Both the position numbers and the translations under genes were made by a program. From Caulobacteraceae bacterium (GTDB taxonomy: Bacteria > Pseudomonadota > Alphaproteobacteria > Caulobacterales > Caulobacteraceae), in the NCBI GenBank assembly GCA_019748095.1, contig JAIEQA010000038.1:1-49736 (forward strand): a DNA stretch of 49,736 bases. The letters run 5' to 3'. Below the pieces are notes generated by a model. It was not told the DNA's origin, did no database searches, and saw only the letters and a program-made list of their open reading frames with translations. This document shows, piece after piece, positions 1 through 7,715 of the stretch; within the stretch, counting starts at the first letter, position 1, and every line of letters begins with the position of its first letter.

Positions 1-120
1 TCGTCGTATGACCAATCGGTCATCGCCAGAACACCGCCGCCTGCGTTTCTCTTTCCAAATCAACGATTTCAAAGACCGTAGGAACCGGAGAACCGGCCCG
101 ACCGTTTAGCGCCCGATCTC
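1..120 (-). other. Leader of a probable rRNA operon (rRNA genes lie off the left edge)
   Basis: Reading the minus strand, the sequence downstream of three strong promoters contains GGTCTTTGAAATCGTTG (61-77) followed by GGAAAGAGAAACGCAGGCGG. This resembles the CTTTGAAA...AAGAGAAACG block found in precursor leaders or spacers of alphaproteobacterial rRNA operons. A short dyad TGACC-N4-GGTCA lies at 10-23. No open reading frame fits. The mature 16S sequence is not in the window, so the assignment is inference from the promoter type and the leader motif. A different highly expressed stable-RNA operon is the alternative. Confidence 0.6.
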
Positions 121-121
121 G

Positions 122-180
122 GCGGAGGCGGCGATGTAGTCGCCTCAGTCGTTCGTGTCAACCAGTTCTTCGGAAAGAAC
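122..180 (-). promoter_or_regulatory. Tandem stable-RNA promoter P3 (closest to the leader)
   Basis: On the minus strand there is a -35 TTGACA (156-161), a 17-base spacer and a -10 TACATC (133-138). It is followed at once by the GC-rich discriminator GCCGCCTCCGC (122-132), which is identical in all three tandem promoters. A dyad GTTCTT-N4-AAGAAC (165-180) sits three bases upstream of the -35. A GC-rich discriminator is typical of stringently controlled rRNA promoters. Confidence 0.75.
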
Positions 181-209
181 TTTCGACGTCGTCACCGGCC
201 CGGAGGTCG

Positions 210-272
210 GCGGAGGCGGCGTCTTAGGCACCTCCGATTTCCGCGTCAAGTGGTTCTTTTTAAACAAGAACC
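210..272 (-). promoter_or_regulatory. Tandem stable-RNA promoter P2
   Basis: The minus strand has -35 TTGACG (244-249), a 17-base spacer, -10 TAAGAC (221-226) and the same GCCGCCTCCGC discriminator (210-220). A dyad GGTTCTT-N7-AAGAACC (252-272) begins at the same distance upstream of the -35 as the dyad of P3. This suggests a shared upstream protein site rather than chance. Confidence 0.72.
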
Positions 273-300
273 TCGGTCTGCGGCGCGGCCCCTGAGGGCT

Positions 301-350
301 GCGGAGGCGGCTTCCTAAGGAAGACCGAACCCCGGGTCAAGCGGACTTTT
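301..350 (-). promoter_or_regulatory. Tandem stable-RNA promoter P1 (most upstream)
   Basis: The minus strand has -35 TTGACC (335-340), a 17-base spacer, -10 TAGGAA (312-317) and the common discriminator GCCGCCTCCGC (301-311). The upstream dyad seen at P2 and P3 is degenerate here (AAAAGTCC). Promoter-to-promoter spacing is 88-91 bases. Confidence 0.7.
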
Positions 351-655
351 CAGCCATTCTGCGAACCGGTGAAGCCAGGCTTCGGGAACGCAAAAAACCG
401 TCGGGAGGGACACCGGAGGCACCCCTGTTATCGTTTCCGACGATTCGATTGGAGCGCGGAGACTAACGACCGGCATCCAGGAAAGCAAGGCACTCTGCAG
501 CGCCCCCGATCCTGCGAAACCTTCAGGACCGATGTCCCCCGGGCTCCGCAGCCAGCCCGTCTCCGAGCGAGCGGGGGGTATACGGACGGTCCTTCCGCTT
601 CGCAAGCCTCGATTCCATGCGACCGCCAATTCTCCCTTGAGCGGTCCGCCTGCCC
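351..655. other. Non-coding stretch upstream of the stable-RNA promoters
   Basis: No convincing gene is seen; the open frames here have no ribosome binding site and no recognisable protein. A weaker fourth promoter-like match on the minus strand (TTGCTT 483-488, 17 bases, TAGTCT 460-465, then CCGCGCTCC) could be another start for the stable-RNA operon, but it is much less certain than P1-P3. Confidence 0.4.
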
Positions 656-1081
656 TTATCCAGCGATATAGGTCCGCAGGCTCTCGGCGTCGCGCGTGGC
701 CTCGGCGACCCGGGATTTCACGACATCACCGATGGAGATGACGCCCGCGAGCCGTCCGTCTCTCATGACCGGCAGATGCCGGATGCGCCGGTCCGTCATT
801 CTTCCCATCACGGTCGCAACACTCTCGCCGGGGTCGGCGAAGATGACATCTCGCGTCATATAGTCGGACACAGGACGGGAGAGACTGGCCGCGCCATCCG
901 TCGCGATCGAGCGGACGATGTCCCGCTCGGAGATCACCCCCACGACCTCATCCTTGTCGCAGACCATCAGGGCCCCGACCCGGCAGCTTTCCAGCCGGCC
1001 ACACACGGCAGCCAGCGTGATATCGGGCGCAACGCTGAAGACCGCGCCCCCCTTTTCCTTCAGGATTTCTGAAACCAGCAT
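656..1081 (-). CDS. CBS domain-containing protein
   Basis: This 141-residue protein is two CBS motifs and little else. The first runs from about residue 8 to 60 (...VGALMVCDKDEVVGVISERD) and the second from about 75 to 130 (...IRHLPVMRDGRLAGVISIGD). Paired CBS motifs form a Bateman module that binds adenosyl nucleotides such as AMP, ATP or SAM. Stand-alone versions usually act as energy or redox sensors, but no partner is visible here. The ATG at 1081 is chosen over the longer frame because AAGGGAGAAG lies just upstream and the residues before it do not match the family. It follows the rhomboid gene on the same strand after 61 bases and may be co-transcribed. Its 3' end faces the stable-RNA promoters. 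Confidence 0.88.
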   Translation of the reverse strand: MLVSEILKEKGGAVFSVAPDITLAAVCGRLESCRVGALMVCDKDEVVGVISERDIVRSIATDGAASLSRPVSDYMTRDVIFADPGESVATVMGRMTDRRIRHLPVMRDGRLAGVISIGDVVKSRVAEATRDAESLRTYIAG

Positions 1082-1142
1082 GGCGGCGCTTCTCCCTTGT
1101 GTTCCGGGAAACGGCCGTCGGTCCGAAGGACCGGAGGCCGCT

Positions 1143-1835
1143 TTAAGCCTCAGGATCACCCGGACCGTCCGGCGACGCAAACCTTTCGTCGCCCCGGAGG
1201 AACAGACGGGCCATCGGTCCGATGGCGAGGATACCGAAGAGGAAGCCAAAGGCGTGGGCCTCCCAGGCGATGCGGGCCCCGTCGACCCCCGGAGCAAACC
1301 CGATCAGACCGACGACCGCATTCACCCCCATCCACGCCGCCGCTGATCCGATGACCGACCGGTCGGTCAGGCGCAGGACCCGGCCCCGCCCGCCGAGCAG
1401 ACGGGTGGCGGCCCCGATCAGGCCGAACACAGCCCCCGATGCCCCCACCAGAGGATCACTGCTTCCCATATGCATCAGACCATAGCCGAGGGTCGCGACC
1501 ACGCCGGACGCAATATACAGGAAGAAGAAGGCCCCGACCCCGGACGCGCCGCCAAACAGCCGCGCCACCGGCGAACCGAACGTCAGGGCGGCCACGGCAT
1601 TCATCAGAACGTGGACCCACCCGCCGTGAACCAGCATGGAGGTGAACAGGCCGCCAAGGCGTCCCTCCCCCAGATCCACCGGCGCAAAGGCCAGGCCGAG
1701 CCAGTAGTCGTGCGCCCGCTCCTGGAAGAAATAGAGAACCGGCATCGAAACAGCGAGAAGCACCGCCAGCAGCGGCGCCTTGACGATCGGTTCCCGGGCG
1801 GACTGGCCGTCGAATCGGCCGGTGGGTGACTCCAT
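1143..1835 (-). CDS. Rhomboid family intramembrane serine protease
   Basis: This 230-residue polytopic membrane protein has the rhomboid catalytic pair. The Ser is in GASGAVFG (S133) and the His is in AHAFGF (H194). The HGGWVHVLMN segment (70-79) on TM2 supplies the oxyanion/Asn side. Rhomboids cut transmembrane substrates inside the bilayer; the substrate cannot be told from sequence. The ATG at 1835 is preferred over a TTG nine bases earlier. No Shine-Dalgarno is evident, but a promoter (TTGAGA-17-CATTTG) ends six bases before this ATG, so the transcript may be leaderless. It is divergent from hfaA and could process envelope proteins, but that link is only positional. Confidence 0.92.
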   Translation of the reverse strand: MESPTGRFDGQSAREPIVKAPLLAVLLAVSMPVLYFFQERAHDYWLGLAFAPVDLGEGRLGGLFTSMLVHGGWVHVLMNAVAALTFGSPVARLFGGASGVGAFFFLYIASGVVATLGYGLMHMGSSDPLVGASGAVFGLIGAATRLLGGRGRVLRLTDRSVIGSAAAWMGVNAVVGLIGFAPGVDGARIAWEAHAFGFLFGILAIGPMARLFLRGDERFASPDGPGDPEA

Positions 1836-1841
1836 CCCGTT

Positions 1842-1870
1842 CAAATGCGCAAGGCGCTCCCCGATCTCAA
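1842..1870 (-). promoter_or_regulatory. Probable promoter of the rhomboid gene, leaderless arrangement
   Basis: The minus strand reads TTGAGA (1865-1870), 17 bases, CATTTG (1842-1847), then six bases to the ATG at 1835. This is the same layout seen before purB, purQ and purL. A start site at or next to the ATG would give a leaderless mRNA. Confidence 0.45.
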
Positions 1871-1896
1871 GCGGTTCTTAATAACCCTGACCCATT

Positions 1897-1913
1897 TTGG
1901 CACGTGGACCGCG
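1897..1913 (+). promoter_or_regulatory. Candidate sigma-54 promoter upstream of hfaA
   Basis: TTTGGCACGTGGACCGCG carries a perfect -24 element TGGCACG and the invariant GG-N10-GC spacing (GG at 1899-1900, GC at 1911-1912). The -12 part (CCGC) is a poor match to TTGC. The predicted start would fall about 30 bases before the hfaA ATG. No better sigma-70 promoter is seen in the gap. Treat it as a candidate only. Confidence 0.3.
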
Positions 1914-1953
1914 CCCGGCGGCCGGCTGAGTTGTATGCGTGGGATCGGTCGAA

Positions 1954-2397
1954 ATGCCCCTCAAAAGGACATCCACAATCCTGCTGGCGATCACAGTGGC
2001 CGGTTTCGGCCTGCCGGCGTCCGCCATCGCACAGAGTTCCGGATCCGTCAGCCTCGCCCCGTTCCAGAACGGCTATGGCGGTGCCCGTCAGTCGGTGACG
2101 GCCGCCCAGACCGGCTCAACCCGGGACGCGAACGGCAATCGACTGATCATCGACGGAATCATCCAGGCCGGTGCCTCGGCCTGGTCCCGCCAGTCCGGCG
2201 GCGTGTCGAACACCTATTCGGGCGGCGTCGGTAACTCGCAGGGCGCGACGATCGCGGGCTCGACCGCCATCGGCAACAATCTGAACGTCGTGGTCCAGGG
2301 CAGCCACAATACAGTGATCGTCAATTCGCGTCAGACCAATACGGGCAATGTCAGCGCCCGGACCGACCTGACCGGCACCCTGACAGGCTTCGAATGA
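1954..2397 (+). CDS. hfaA: Holdfast anchoring protein HfaA
   Basis: This is a 147-residue secreted protein. A signal peptide (KRTSTILLAITVAGFGLPAS, cleaved after AIAQ) precedes Ser/Gly/Asn/Gln-rich segments. The C-terminal part has curlin-like alternation (GNNLNVVVQGSHNTVIVNSR) expected to form cross-beta strands. HfaA is exported by the HfaB system and, with HfaD, tethers the polar holdfast polysaccharide to the outer membrane in stalked bacteria. The ATG at 1954 is chosen; a GTG 15 bases upstream is in frame but has no better ribosome site. The stop overlaps the hfaB start as ATGA, so the two are translationally coupled. Gene order hfaA-hfaB-hfaD matches Caulobacter, which makes the call firm despite low complexity. 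Confidence 0.9.
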   Translation: MPLKRTSTILLAITVAGFGLPASAIAQSSGSVSLAPFQNGYGGARQSVTAAQTGSTRDANGNRLIIDGIIQAGASAWSRQSGGVSNTYSGGVGNSQGATIAGSTAIGNNLNVVVQGSHNTVIVNSRQTNTGNVSARTDLTGTLTGFE

Positions 2398-3404
2398 TCC
2401 GACGGCTTCATCCCCGGCTTAAGGCGGGCTGCGTCGCGGTCGCCGCCGGTGCCCTTCTGTCGGCCTGCGTGACGCCGGTGGCCGGCCCCGGCGGGCTCTA
2501 CGCCCGGCCGATCGGCAACGCCCCGGTCACGGCCAATCCGACGCCCTACTCCCCGGCGCTGTACTGCCTCGCCGACTACGCCCGCCGTTACAACCTGCCC
2601 TCGCCGCGCATGGCGATCGGCCGGATCAGCGACTACACCGGCACCGTCTCGGCCGACGGCGGCCGCCAGATCACCGGCGGTGCCTCATTGATGGCCTTCT
2701 CCGCTCTCGCCAAGTCGGGCGCACGAATGGTCGAGCGCTACGACACCTCGATCTCGGAGATGGAGCTCCGCTATGCCAACAACCGCCTGATCGGCGACGA
2801 GGGCCCGGACCAGCCCGCCGACGCTAACTATCGCCGCATTCTGGCGGGTCAGGTACCGGGTTCGGACTTCTACATCGTCGGCGGCATCACCGAGGTGAAC
2901 TACAATATCCGCTCGGCCGGGTTTGACGCCGCCGTGGGTGAGACCGACACGGACGTGCCGGGCTCCGGCATCCTGCAGGGCAAGATCTATGTGATGAACA
3001 TCGCCCTCGACCTGCGCCTGGTCCAGACGACCACGCTCGAGGTCGTCGATGTCATCTCCTACCAGAAGCAGATCATCGGCCGCGAAATCTCCGCCGGCGT
3101 GTTCGACTTCCTCAACGGCAACGTTTTCGACGTCTCGGCCGGAACGGGCGGCATGGAGCCGGCCCAGCTGGCGGTGCGGGCGCTGATCGAACGGGCCACG
3201 GTGGAGATGATGGCCAATCTTTACGGCGCGCCGGGGCCGGAAGTCTGTCTCGACGCCGCCAACGACCCCCTGAACACAGTGGGGCAGACCGGCGGCTTCT
3301 ATCCCGCCTATGACAATACGGGAACGAACAATGGCCAGACCCGCGCCGAGCCGTCTCGCTGGCACGATCGCCGCGATGGCGATGTGCGCCGCAGCCGCTA
3401 CTGA
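2394..3404 (+). CDS. hfaB: Holdfast anchoring protein HfaB (CsgG-like outer-membrane secretin)
   Basis: This 336-residue lipoprotein has a signal peptide ending in the lipobox LSAC (Cys25). The body is CsgG-like, including the segments MAIGRISDYTG, GSDFYIVGGITEVNYN and VDVISYQKQIIGREI, typical of the curli secretion channel family. HfaB sits in the outer membrane and exports or anchors HfaA and HfaD. It overlaps hfaA by four bases and overlaps hfaD at its 3' end by about 70 bases, indicating one tightly coupled operon. The length fits the family. The last ~60 residues (after VCLDAANDPL) are Gly/Asn/Arg-rich and probably disordered. Confidence 0.93.
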   Translation: MIRRLHPRLKAGCVAVAAGALLSACVTPVAGPGGLYARPIGNAPVTANPTPYSPALYCLADYARRYNLPSPRMAIGRISDYTGTVSADGGRQITGGASLMAFSALAKSGARMVERYDTSISEMELRYANNRLIGDEGPDQPADANYRRILAGQVPGSDFYIVGGITEVNYNIRSAGFDAAVGETDTDVPGSGILQGKIYVMNIALDLRLVQTTTLEVVDVISYQKQIIGREISAGVFDFLNGNVFDVSAGTGGMEPAQLAVRALIERATVEMMANLYGAPGPEVCLDAANDPLNTVGQTGGFYPAYDNTGTNNGQTRAEPSRWHDRRDGDVRRSRY

Positions 3405-4575
3405 GGCCGCCGCCCAGGACCCGTCCCGCGTCCTCAACCAGCAACTCCAGCTCGGTGACGTCATTTCGGGAGTCACCCTCAACGTCGAGGACGCGTCCGG
3501 CGAAGTCCCGGTGACGAACACGGCCCGAGGCAACCAGCTGTCCGGCTCGGTTGACGGCGTGGTGCTGGATCTGGCTTCGTCGCAGACCCTGCAGGGCGTG
3601 ACCGCTGCGACAACGACAATCACCCTGACGGGCGACACGCGCGGCGCCTTGAACGCCACCACGGACGCGCGCGGCAACGACCTGGCTTCGGCGGCCTATG
3701 GGGGCGATCTCTCGATCGAGTCCAGCCAGACGGTCGGCCCGACCCAGGTCACCGCCGCTGCCACCATAGGCGGTCCGGCCCCCCGCCTGATCGGCGGGGC
3801 CTCTGTCAGCACCACGGCCATCGCCAACGCGGCAGCCCTGGGCGCGACCGGTTCGGCCGTCTCGGGCGTCCTGATCCAGAACTCCGATGCGGGCGTCCGC
3901 GCGGACATCCTGGCCGAGACCCAGTACATCCCGGCGACCGCCGAGTTCATCAGCCAGTCGACCGGGAACCAGGTGGCGGCCAACAGCTGGGCCAACTCCG
4001 GTCAGGCCCTGACGCTGCGCCAACGCCAGTCGGGGGATGTCGTGACCGCAACGACCAGCGCCAATGCCGGCAACGCCTGGGATCTGGCGGGCCGGGCCCG
4101 CGCCACGGCCAACCAGTCTGTGCTCTACAATCAGGGCGGCTCGGCCGTGGTGACGACCGACCAGTCGAACCTGTCGCGGGTCCGGGCCGACAGTGTCGTG
4201 ACCAGTTATGATTTCGGGGCTGCGACCGCCCGTGCGGCGGCGACGGCCAATGAGGTCTCGATCGGCAACAATGACCGCTATCTGGAGATCGACAATGCCC
4301 AGGTGAACTCCGGCGGTGTCGAGGCCTCGGCCAGTTTTGCGGGCACGAACGGCTATGACGCCTATGTGGCCGCAGAATCCGTCGGCAACTCCGTCGTCGG
4401 CTACGCCTGCGCGCAATGTGCGGGCGAAATCAATGTGACCAACACCCAGACCAATTCCGCCGGTGTCCTGGCCAATGCGACCACAACCATCGCGGGCAGC
4501 GGCCGTTCGGTGGCCACCAGCGCCAGCGCGGTCGGCAACAGCGCGACCTTTTATGTCTCCGGCCCTCGCCGCTAA
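3331..4575 (+). CDS. hfaD: Holdfast anchoring protein HfaD
   Basis: This 414-residue secreted adhesin-like protein has an N-terminal signal peptide (TIAAMAMCAAAATEAAAQ) and a long Ala/Thr/Ser/Asn-rich body of repeated short strands, with units such as ARGNQLSG, ARGNDLAS, STGNQVAANS and AVGNSATFY. This pattern suggests a stacked beta or amyloid-like fold. The ATG at 3331 is preferred over 3310 because CGGGAACG lies just before it. It is the third gene of the hfa operon, reading 74 bases inside the end of hfaB in another frame. HfaD is the larger surface partner of HfaA in holdfast anchoring. A single Cys pair (CAQC) near residue 361 is unusual for this composition. Confidence 0.88.
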   Translation: MARPAPSRLAGTIAAMAMCAAAATEAAAQDPSRVLNQQLQLGDVISGVTLNVEDASGEVPVTNTARGNQLSGSVDGVVLDLASSQTLQGVTAATTTITLTGDTRGALNATTDARGNDLASAAYGGDLSIESSQTVGPTQVTAAATIGGPAPRLIGGASVSTTAIANAAALGATGSAVSGVLIQNSDAGVRADILAETQYIPATAEFISQSTGNQVAANSWANSGQALTLRQRQSGDVVTATTSANAGNAWDLAGRARATANQSVLYNQGGSAVVTTDQSNLSRVRADSVVTSYDFGAATARAAATANEVSIGNNDRYLEIDNAQVNSGGVEASASFAGTNGYDAYVAAESVGNSVVGYACAQCAGEINVTNTQTNSAGVLANATTTIAGSGRSVATSASAVGNSATFYVSGPRR

Positions 4576-4705
4576 CGTAAAGTTCATTTTACACACGCTC
4601 CGGCTCTGGCAAGCTGTGCGGCAACCGGCGGAGCCCGCTGGATCGTATCGTCCTTCCTGATCGCCGCGCCCGCCCCGGCGCGGCTTCGTTTCGCCCGGAG
4701 CCCCC

Positions 4706-7591
4706 ATGATCAATTCCCGCCGCCTTCTGCTCGCCGCCGCGTCCGGTCTCGCCCTGCTGACGGGTCAGACCGCGACCGCCGCATGGGCCGCCACGCCCGC
4801 CGTCGCCATCCAGACTGCGGCTGAGGCCCCCTCTGATCCGTGGGCCCAGGCCGCCAGCGACATCCCGGCCGACCCCGCCGTCCGCTTCGGCACCCTGCCC
4901 AACGGCATGCGCTATGCGATCCTGCGCAACGCCACCCCGCCGGGCCAGGCGTCGCTGCGCCTGCGGATCGACGCGGGGTCGCTGATGGAGAACGACGACC
5001 AGCAGGGTCTGGCCCACTTCATGGAGCATATGGCGTTCAACGGGACGACCAACATCCCCGAGAACGAGCTGCTGCGGATCCTTGAACGGCTGGGGCTGGC
5101 CTTCGGGGCGGACACCAATGCCGCGACCGGCTTTGACCAGACCTTCTATCAACTCGAACTGCCCCGGACCAATGACGAGACCGTGGACACGGCCCTGCGG
5201 ATCATGCGCGAGCAGGTGTCCGAGGCCCTGATGGATGCGGACGACATCGACGCGGAGCGGGACGTCATCGTCGGGGAAGAGCGCACCCGCAACACCCCGG
5301 CCCTGCGCTCGCTCAAGGCCCAGCTGGCCCTTCTCGCCCCGGGCCAGAGGATTTCCCGCCGCCTGCCGATCGGCGATCTGGACGTCATCCGGACCGCCCC
5401 ACGCGAGCGCTTTGTGGAGTTCTACGAGGCCTACTACCGCCCCTCGCGTGCGACCCTGCTGATGGTGGGCGACTTCGATGTCGACCAGATGGAGGCCAAG
5501 ATCCGGGGGACCTTCGAGAGCTGGCAGGCGTCGGCACCCGACGGCCCCGAGCCGGATCTGGGTCGGGTGGCTCCGCGGGGACCGGAGACCGCCATCCTGG
5601 TTGAGCCGGGCATCCAGTCCTCCGTCCAGTTGAACTGGATCCAGGAGCCCGACACCGATCCGGACACTGTGGCGGAGCGGCGCTCCCAGACGGTGCGCAA
5701 CCTCGGCTTCGCCGTTCTGAACCGCCGCATGGGAGAGCTGTCACGGGCAGACAATCCGCCCTTCATCGGCGGGGGCGGCAGCAGCAGCAATCTGGTCGAC
5801 AGCCTCCAGCTCAGCAGCATTGAGGTCAGATTCAACCCGGGTGGCCTGCAGCGCGCGCTGTCGACCATCGAGCAGGAGAAGCGCCGGCTGGTGCAGTACG
5901 GTGTGACGGCGGCCGAGCTGAACCGCGAGATCACCGACACCCGCACCCGGCTGGAGAACGCCGTCGCGGCGGCCGCGACCCGCACCACCCCGGCGCTCGT
6001 CAACGGCCTGCTGGGCGCAACCAATGACGACCGCGTCTTCACGACGCCCCGGACGAACCTTGAGCTGTTCAACGCCACGGTCGCGAACCTGACCCCGGAG
6101 ACGGTCAATGCGGCCGTCGCGTCCGCCTTTGAGGGGCAGGGCCCCCTCGCGCTGGTCGTCACCCCCGAACCCATTGAGGGCGGCGAGGCGGCTGTCACCG
6201 CGATGCTTGAGGCGTCGGCGGCCGTGGCGGTCGCCGCCCCGCAGGCCCAGGCGGCGCTGGAATGGCCCTATGCCAGCTTCGGCACGCCGGGCATCCCGAC
6301 CGAACGGCGCGAGATCACCGAGCTCGGGGCCACCGTCGTGACCTTTGCCAACGGGACGCAGCTGACGGTCAAGCCGACCGACTTCAGGGACGAGCAGATC
6401 CTGATCAGCGTCCGCACCGGCCTCGGCGAACTGGGCCTGCCGACCGACCGGCCCGATCCGCGGTCGCTCTCGGGGGTGGTCTTCACAGCCGGCGGACTCG
6501 GCAAACTGACCCTCGACGAGTTGAACCGTGTCCTGTCGGGACGGATCTTCAGCGCCAACCTGGCGGTCGACGGGGATGCCTACCAGCTGTCCGGAGCGAC
6601 GCGCCCGCAGGATCTCGATCTGGAGATGCAGGTCCTGACGGCCTATCTGACCGATCCCGGCGTCCGCCCGGCTCCCTTCGAACAGATCAAGGCCCTGTTC
6701 CCCCAGATCATCGCCCAGCAGATGGCCACGCCCGCCGGTGCCTTCGCCCTGCTGTCGGCAGGTCCCCTCGCCTCCGGCGACGCACGCCTCGGCCTGCCCA
6801 CGGCCGCCGAGATCGCGGGCTGGACCAATGACCAGCTCAAGGCCGGTCTGACCGAGGGCCTGTCACAGGGGCCTGTCTCCGTGGTCGTGGTCGGAGATGT
6901 TACCGTGGATGCGGCCATTGCCGCAGTCGGTTCGACGCTGGCCGCCCTGCCGGCCCGCGGCCCGCGGCCGGTCCCGGCCGACGGAGCCGATGTGCGCCGC
7001 TTCCCGGCAGGCACCCCTGAGCCAGTCCGACTGACCCACATGGGGCCAGCCGAGCAGGCCCTGGGCTATGTCGCCTGGCCGACGACCGACGCGGTCGACG
7101 ACCGGACCGAGTCACGCGTGGTCGACGTTCTGGCGGCGGTTCTCGAACTGCGGGTACTGGAGGAGATCCGGGAGAACCTGGCACTGGCCTATTCCCCGAA
7201 TGTCGGGGCCTCCGCATCCAGCGTCTACAAGGGCTATGGCTCCATGTCGGTTACGGCCCAGACCACGCCCGAGAACCAGCCGGTCTACTTCCAGACCGTG
7301 GACACGCTTGCGGCCTCGCTGCGGGATACGTTGATCACCGAGGATGAGCTCACCCGGGCACGCGCTCCGATGATCGAACGTCTGCGCCGCAGCCAGGCCG
7401 GAAACGAGTACTGGTTGAGCGCTCTGTCGGACGTGGCGACCGACGCGGGCGAGGTCGTCCAGATCACCACCCGAATCAGCGATCTGGAGGCGATCACGCC
7501 CGCCGACATCCAGGCGGCCGCCCGGCGCTACCTGGTGGCGGACAAGGCATGGCGCGCCTCCGTCCTGTCTGCCAACGCGCCCACCCAGTGA
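4706..7591 (+). CDS. M16 family zinc metallopeptidase (insulinase/pitrilysin type)
   Basis: This 961-residue exported protease has a signal peptide of about 30 residues (LLLAAASGLALLTGQTATA). The inverted zinc motif HFMEH (104-108) is followed by Glu184 in DAERDVIVGEE, the spacing expected for M16 enzymes. Peptidase_M16 and M16_C repeats follow, with a second, inactive half from about residue 520 in which the HxxEH motif is absent. The single-chain, two-half periplasmic layout resembles PqqL-like members. It probably degrades peptides or small proteins in the periplasm. It begins 130 bases after hfaD and may be read from the same direction, but nothing ties it to holdfast. Confidence 0.95.
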   Translation: MINSRRLLLAAASGLALLTGQTATAAWAATPAVAIQTAAEAPSDPWAQAASDIPADPAVRFGTLPNGMRYAILRNATPPGQASLRLRIDAGSLMENDDQQGLAHFMEHMAFNGTTNIPENELLRILERLGLAFGADTNAATGFDQTFYQLELPRTNDETVDTALRIMREQVSEALMDADDIDAERDVIVGEERTRNTPALRSLKAQLALLAPGQRISRRLPIGDLDVIRTAPRERFVEFYEAYYRPSRATLLMVGDFDVDQMEAKIRGTFESWQASAPDGPEPDLGRVAPRGPETAILVEPGIQSSVQLNWIQEPDTDPDTVAERRSQTVRNLGFAVLNRRMGELSRADNPPFIGGGGSSSNLVDSLQLSSIEVRFNPGGLQRALSTIEQEKRRLVQYGVTAAELNREITDTRTRLENAVAAAATRTTPALVNGLLGATNDDRVFTTPRTNLELFNATVANLTPETVNAAVASAFEGQGPLALVVTPEPIEGGEAAVTAMLEASAAVAVAAPQAQAALEWPYASFGTPGIPTERREITELGATVVTFANGTQLTVKPTDFRDEQILISVRTGLGELGLPTDRPDPRSLSGVVFTAGGLGKLTLDELNRVLSGRIFSANLAVDGDAYQLSGATRPQDLDLEMQVLTAYLTDPGVRPAPFEQIKALFPQIIAQQMATPAGAFALLSAGPLASGDARLGLPTAAEIAGWTNDQLKAGLTEGLSQGPVSVVVVGDVTVDAAIAAVGSTLAALPARGPRPVPADGADVRRFPAGTPEPVRLTHMGPAEQALGYVAWPTTDAVDDRTESRVVDVLAAVLELRVLEEIRENLALAYSPNVGASASSVYKGYGSMSVTAQTTPENQPVYFQTVDTLAASLRDTLITEDELTRARAPMIERLRRSQAGNEYWLSALSDVATDAGEVVQITTRISDLEAITPADIQAAARRYLVADKAWRASVLSANAPTQ

Positions 7592-7593
7592 AC

Positions 7594-7625
7594 AAAAAAG
7601 GCCCCGGAGCGATCGCTCCGGGGCC
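7594..7625 (-). terminator. Intrinsic terminator of the 7716-8618 gene
   Basis: A perfect 26-base palindrome (7600-7625, arms GGCCCCGGAGCGA) is followed on the minus strand by six T residues (7594-7599). The T tract is on the minus-strand exit side, so it ends the leftward gene. It also sits directly after the M16 stop codon and may slow rightward transcription. Confidence 0.85.
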
Positions 7626-7715
7626 ATAGTCTGCTCAGGATCGTCGGCAATGACCGACTGCAGGACCCTATGACAACCGGCCTGCCGGTCGTCTGAACGC
7701 CCCGTTGTCCCGTGT

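Noticed and set aside
315..629. A 104-residue minus-strand frame overlapping the stable-RNA promoters
   Set aside because: It runs through P1 and has no family or ribosome site; the promoter array is better supported.
656..1297. Long version of the CBS protein starting at 1297
   Set aside because: The extra 72 residues overlap the rhomboid gene and are Arg/Ser-rich; ATG 1081 has a ribosome site.
3112..4713. A 533-residue minus-strand frame across hfaD
   Set aside because: High GC codon bias produces long antisense frames; the hfaABD operon on the plus strand explains the region.
7594..7625. The palindrome as terminator of the M16 gene
   Set aside because: T residues follow the stem only on the minus strand, so it ends the leftward 7716-8618 gene; any effect on the M16 transcript is secondary.
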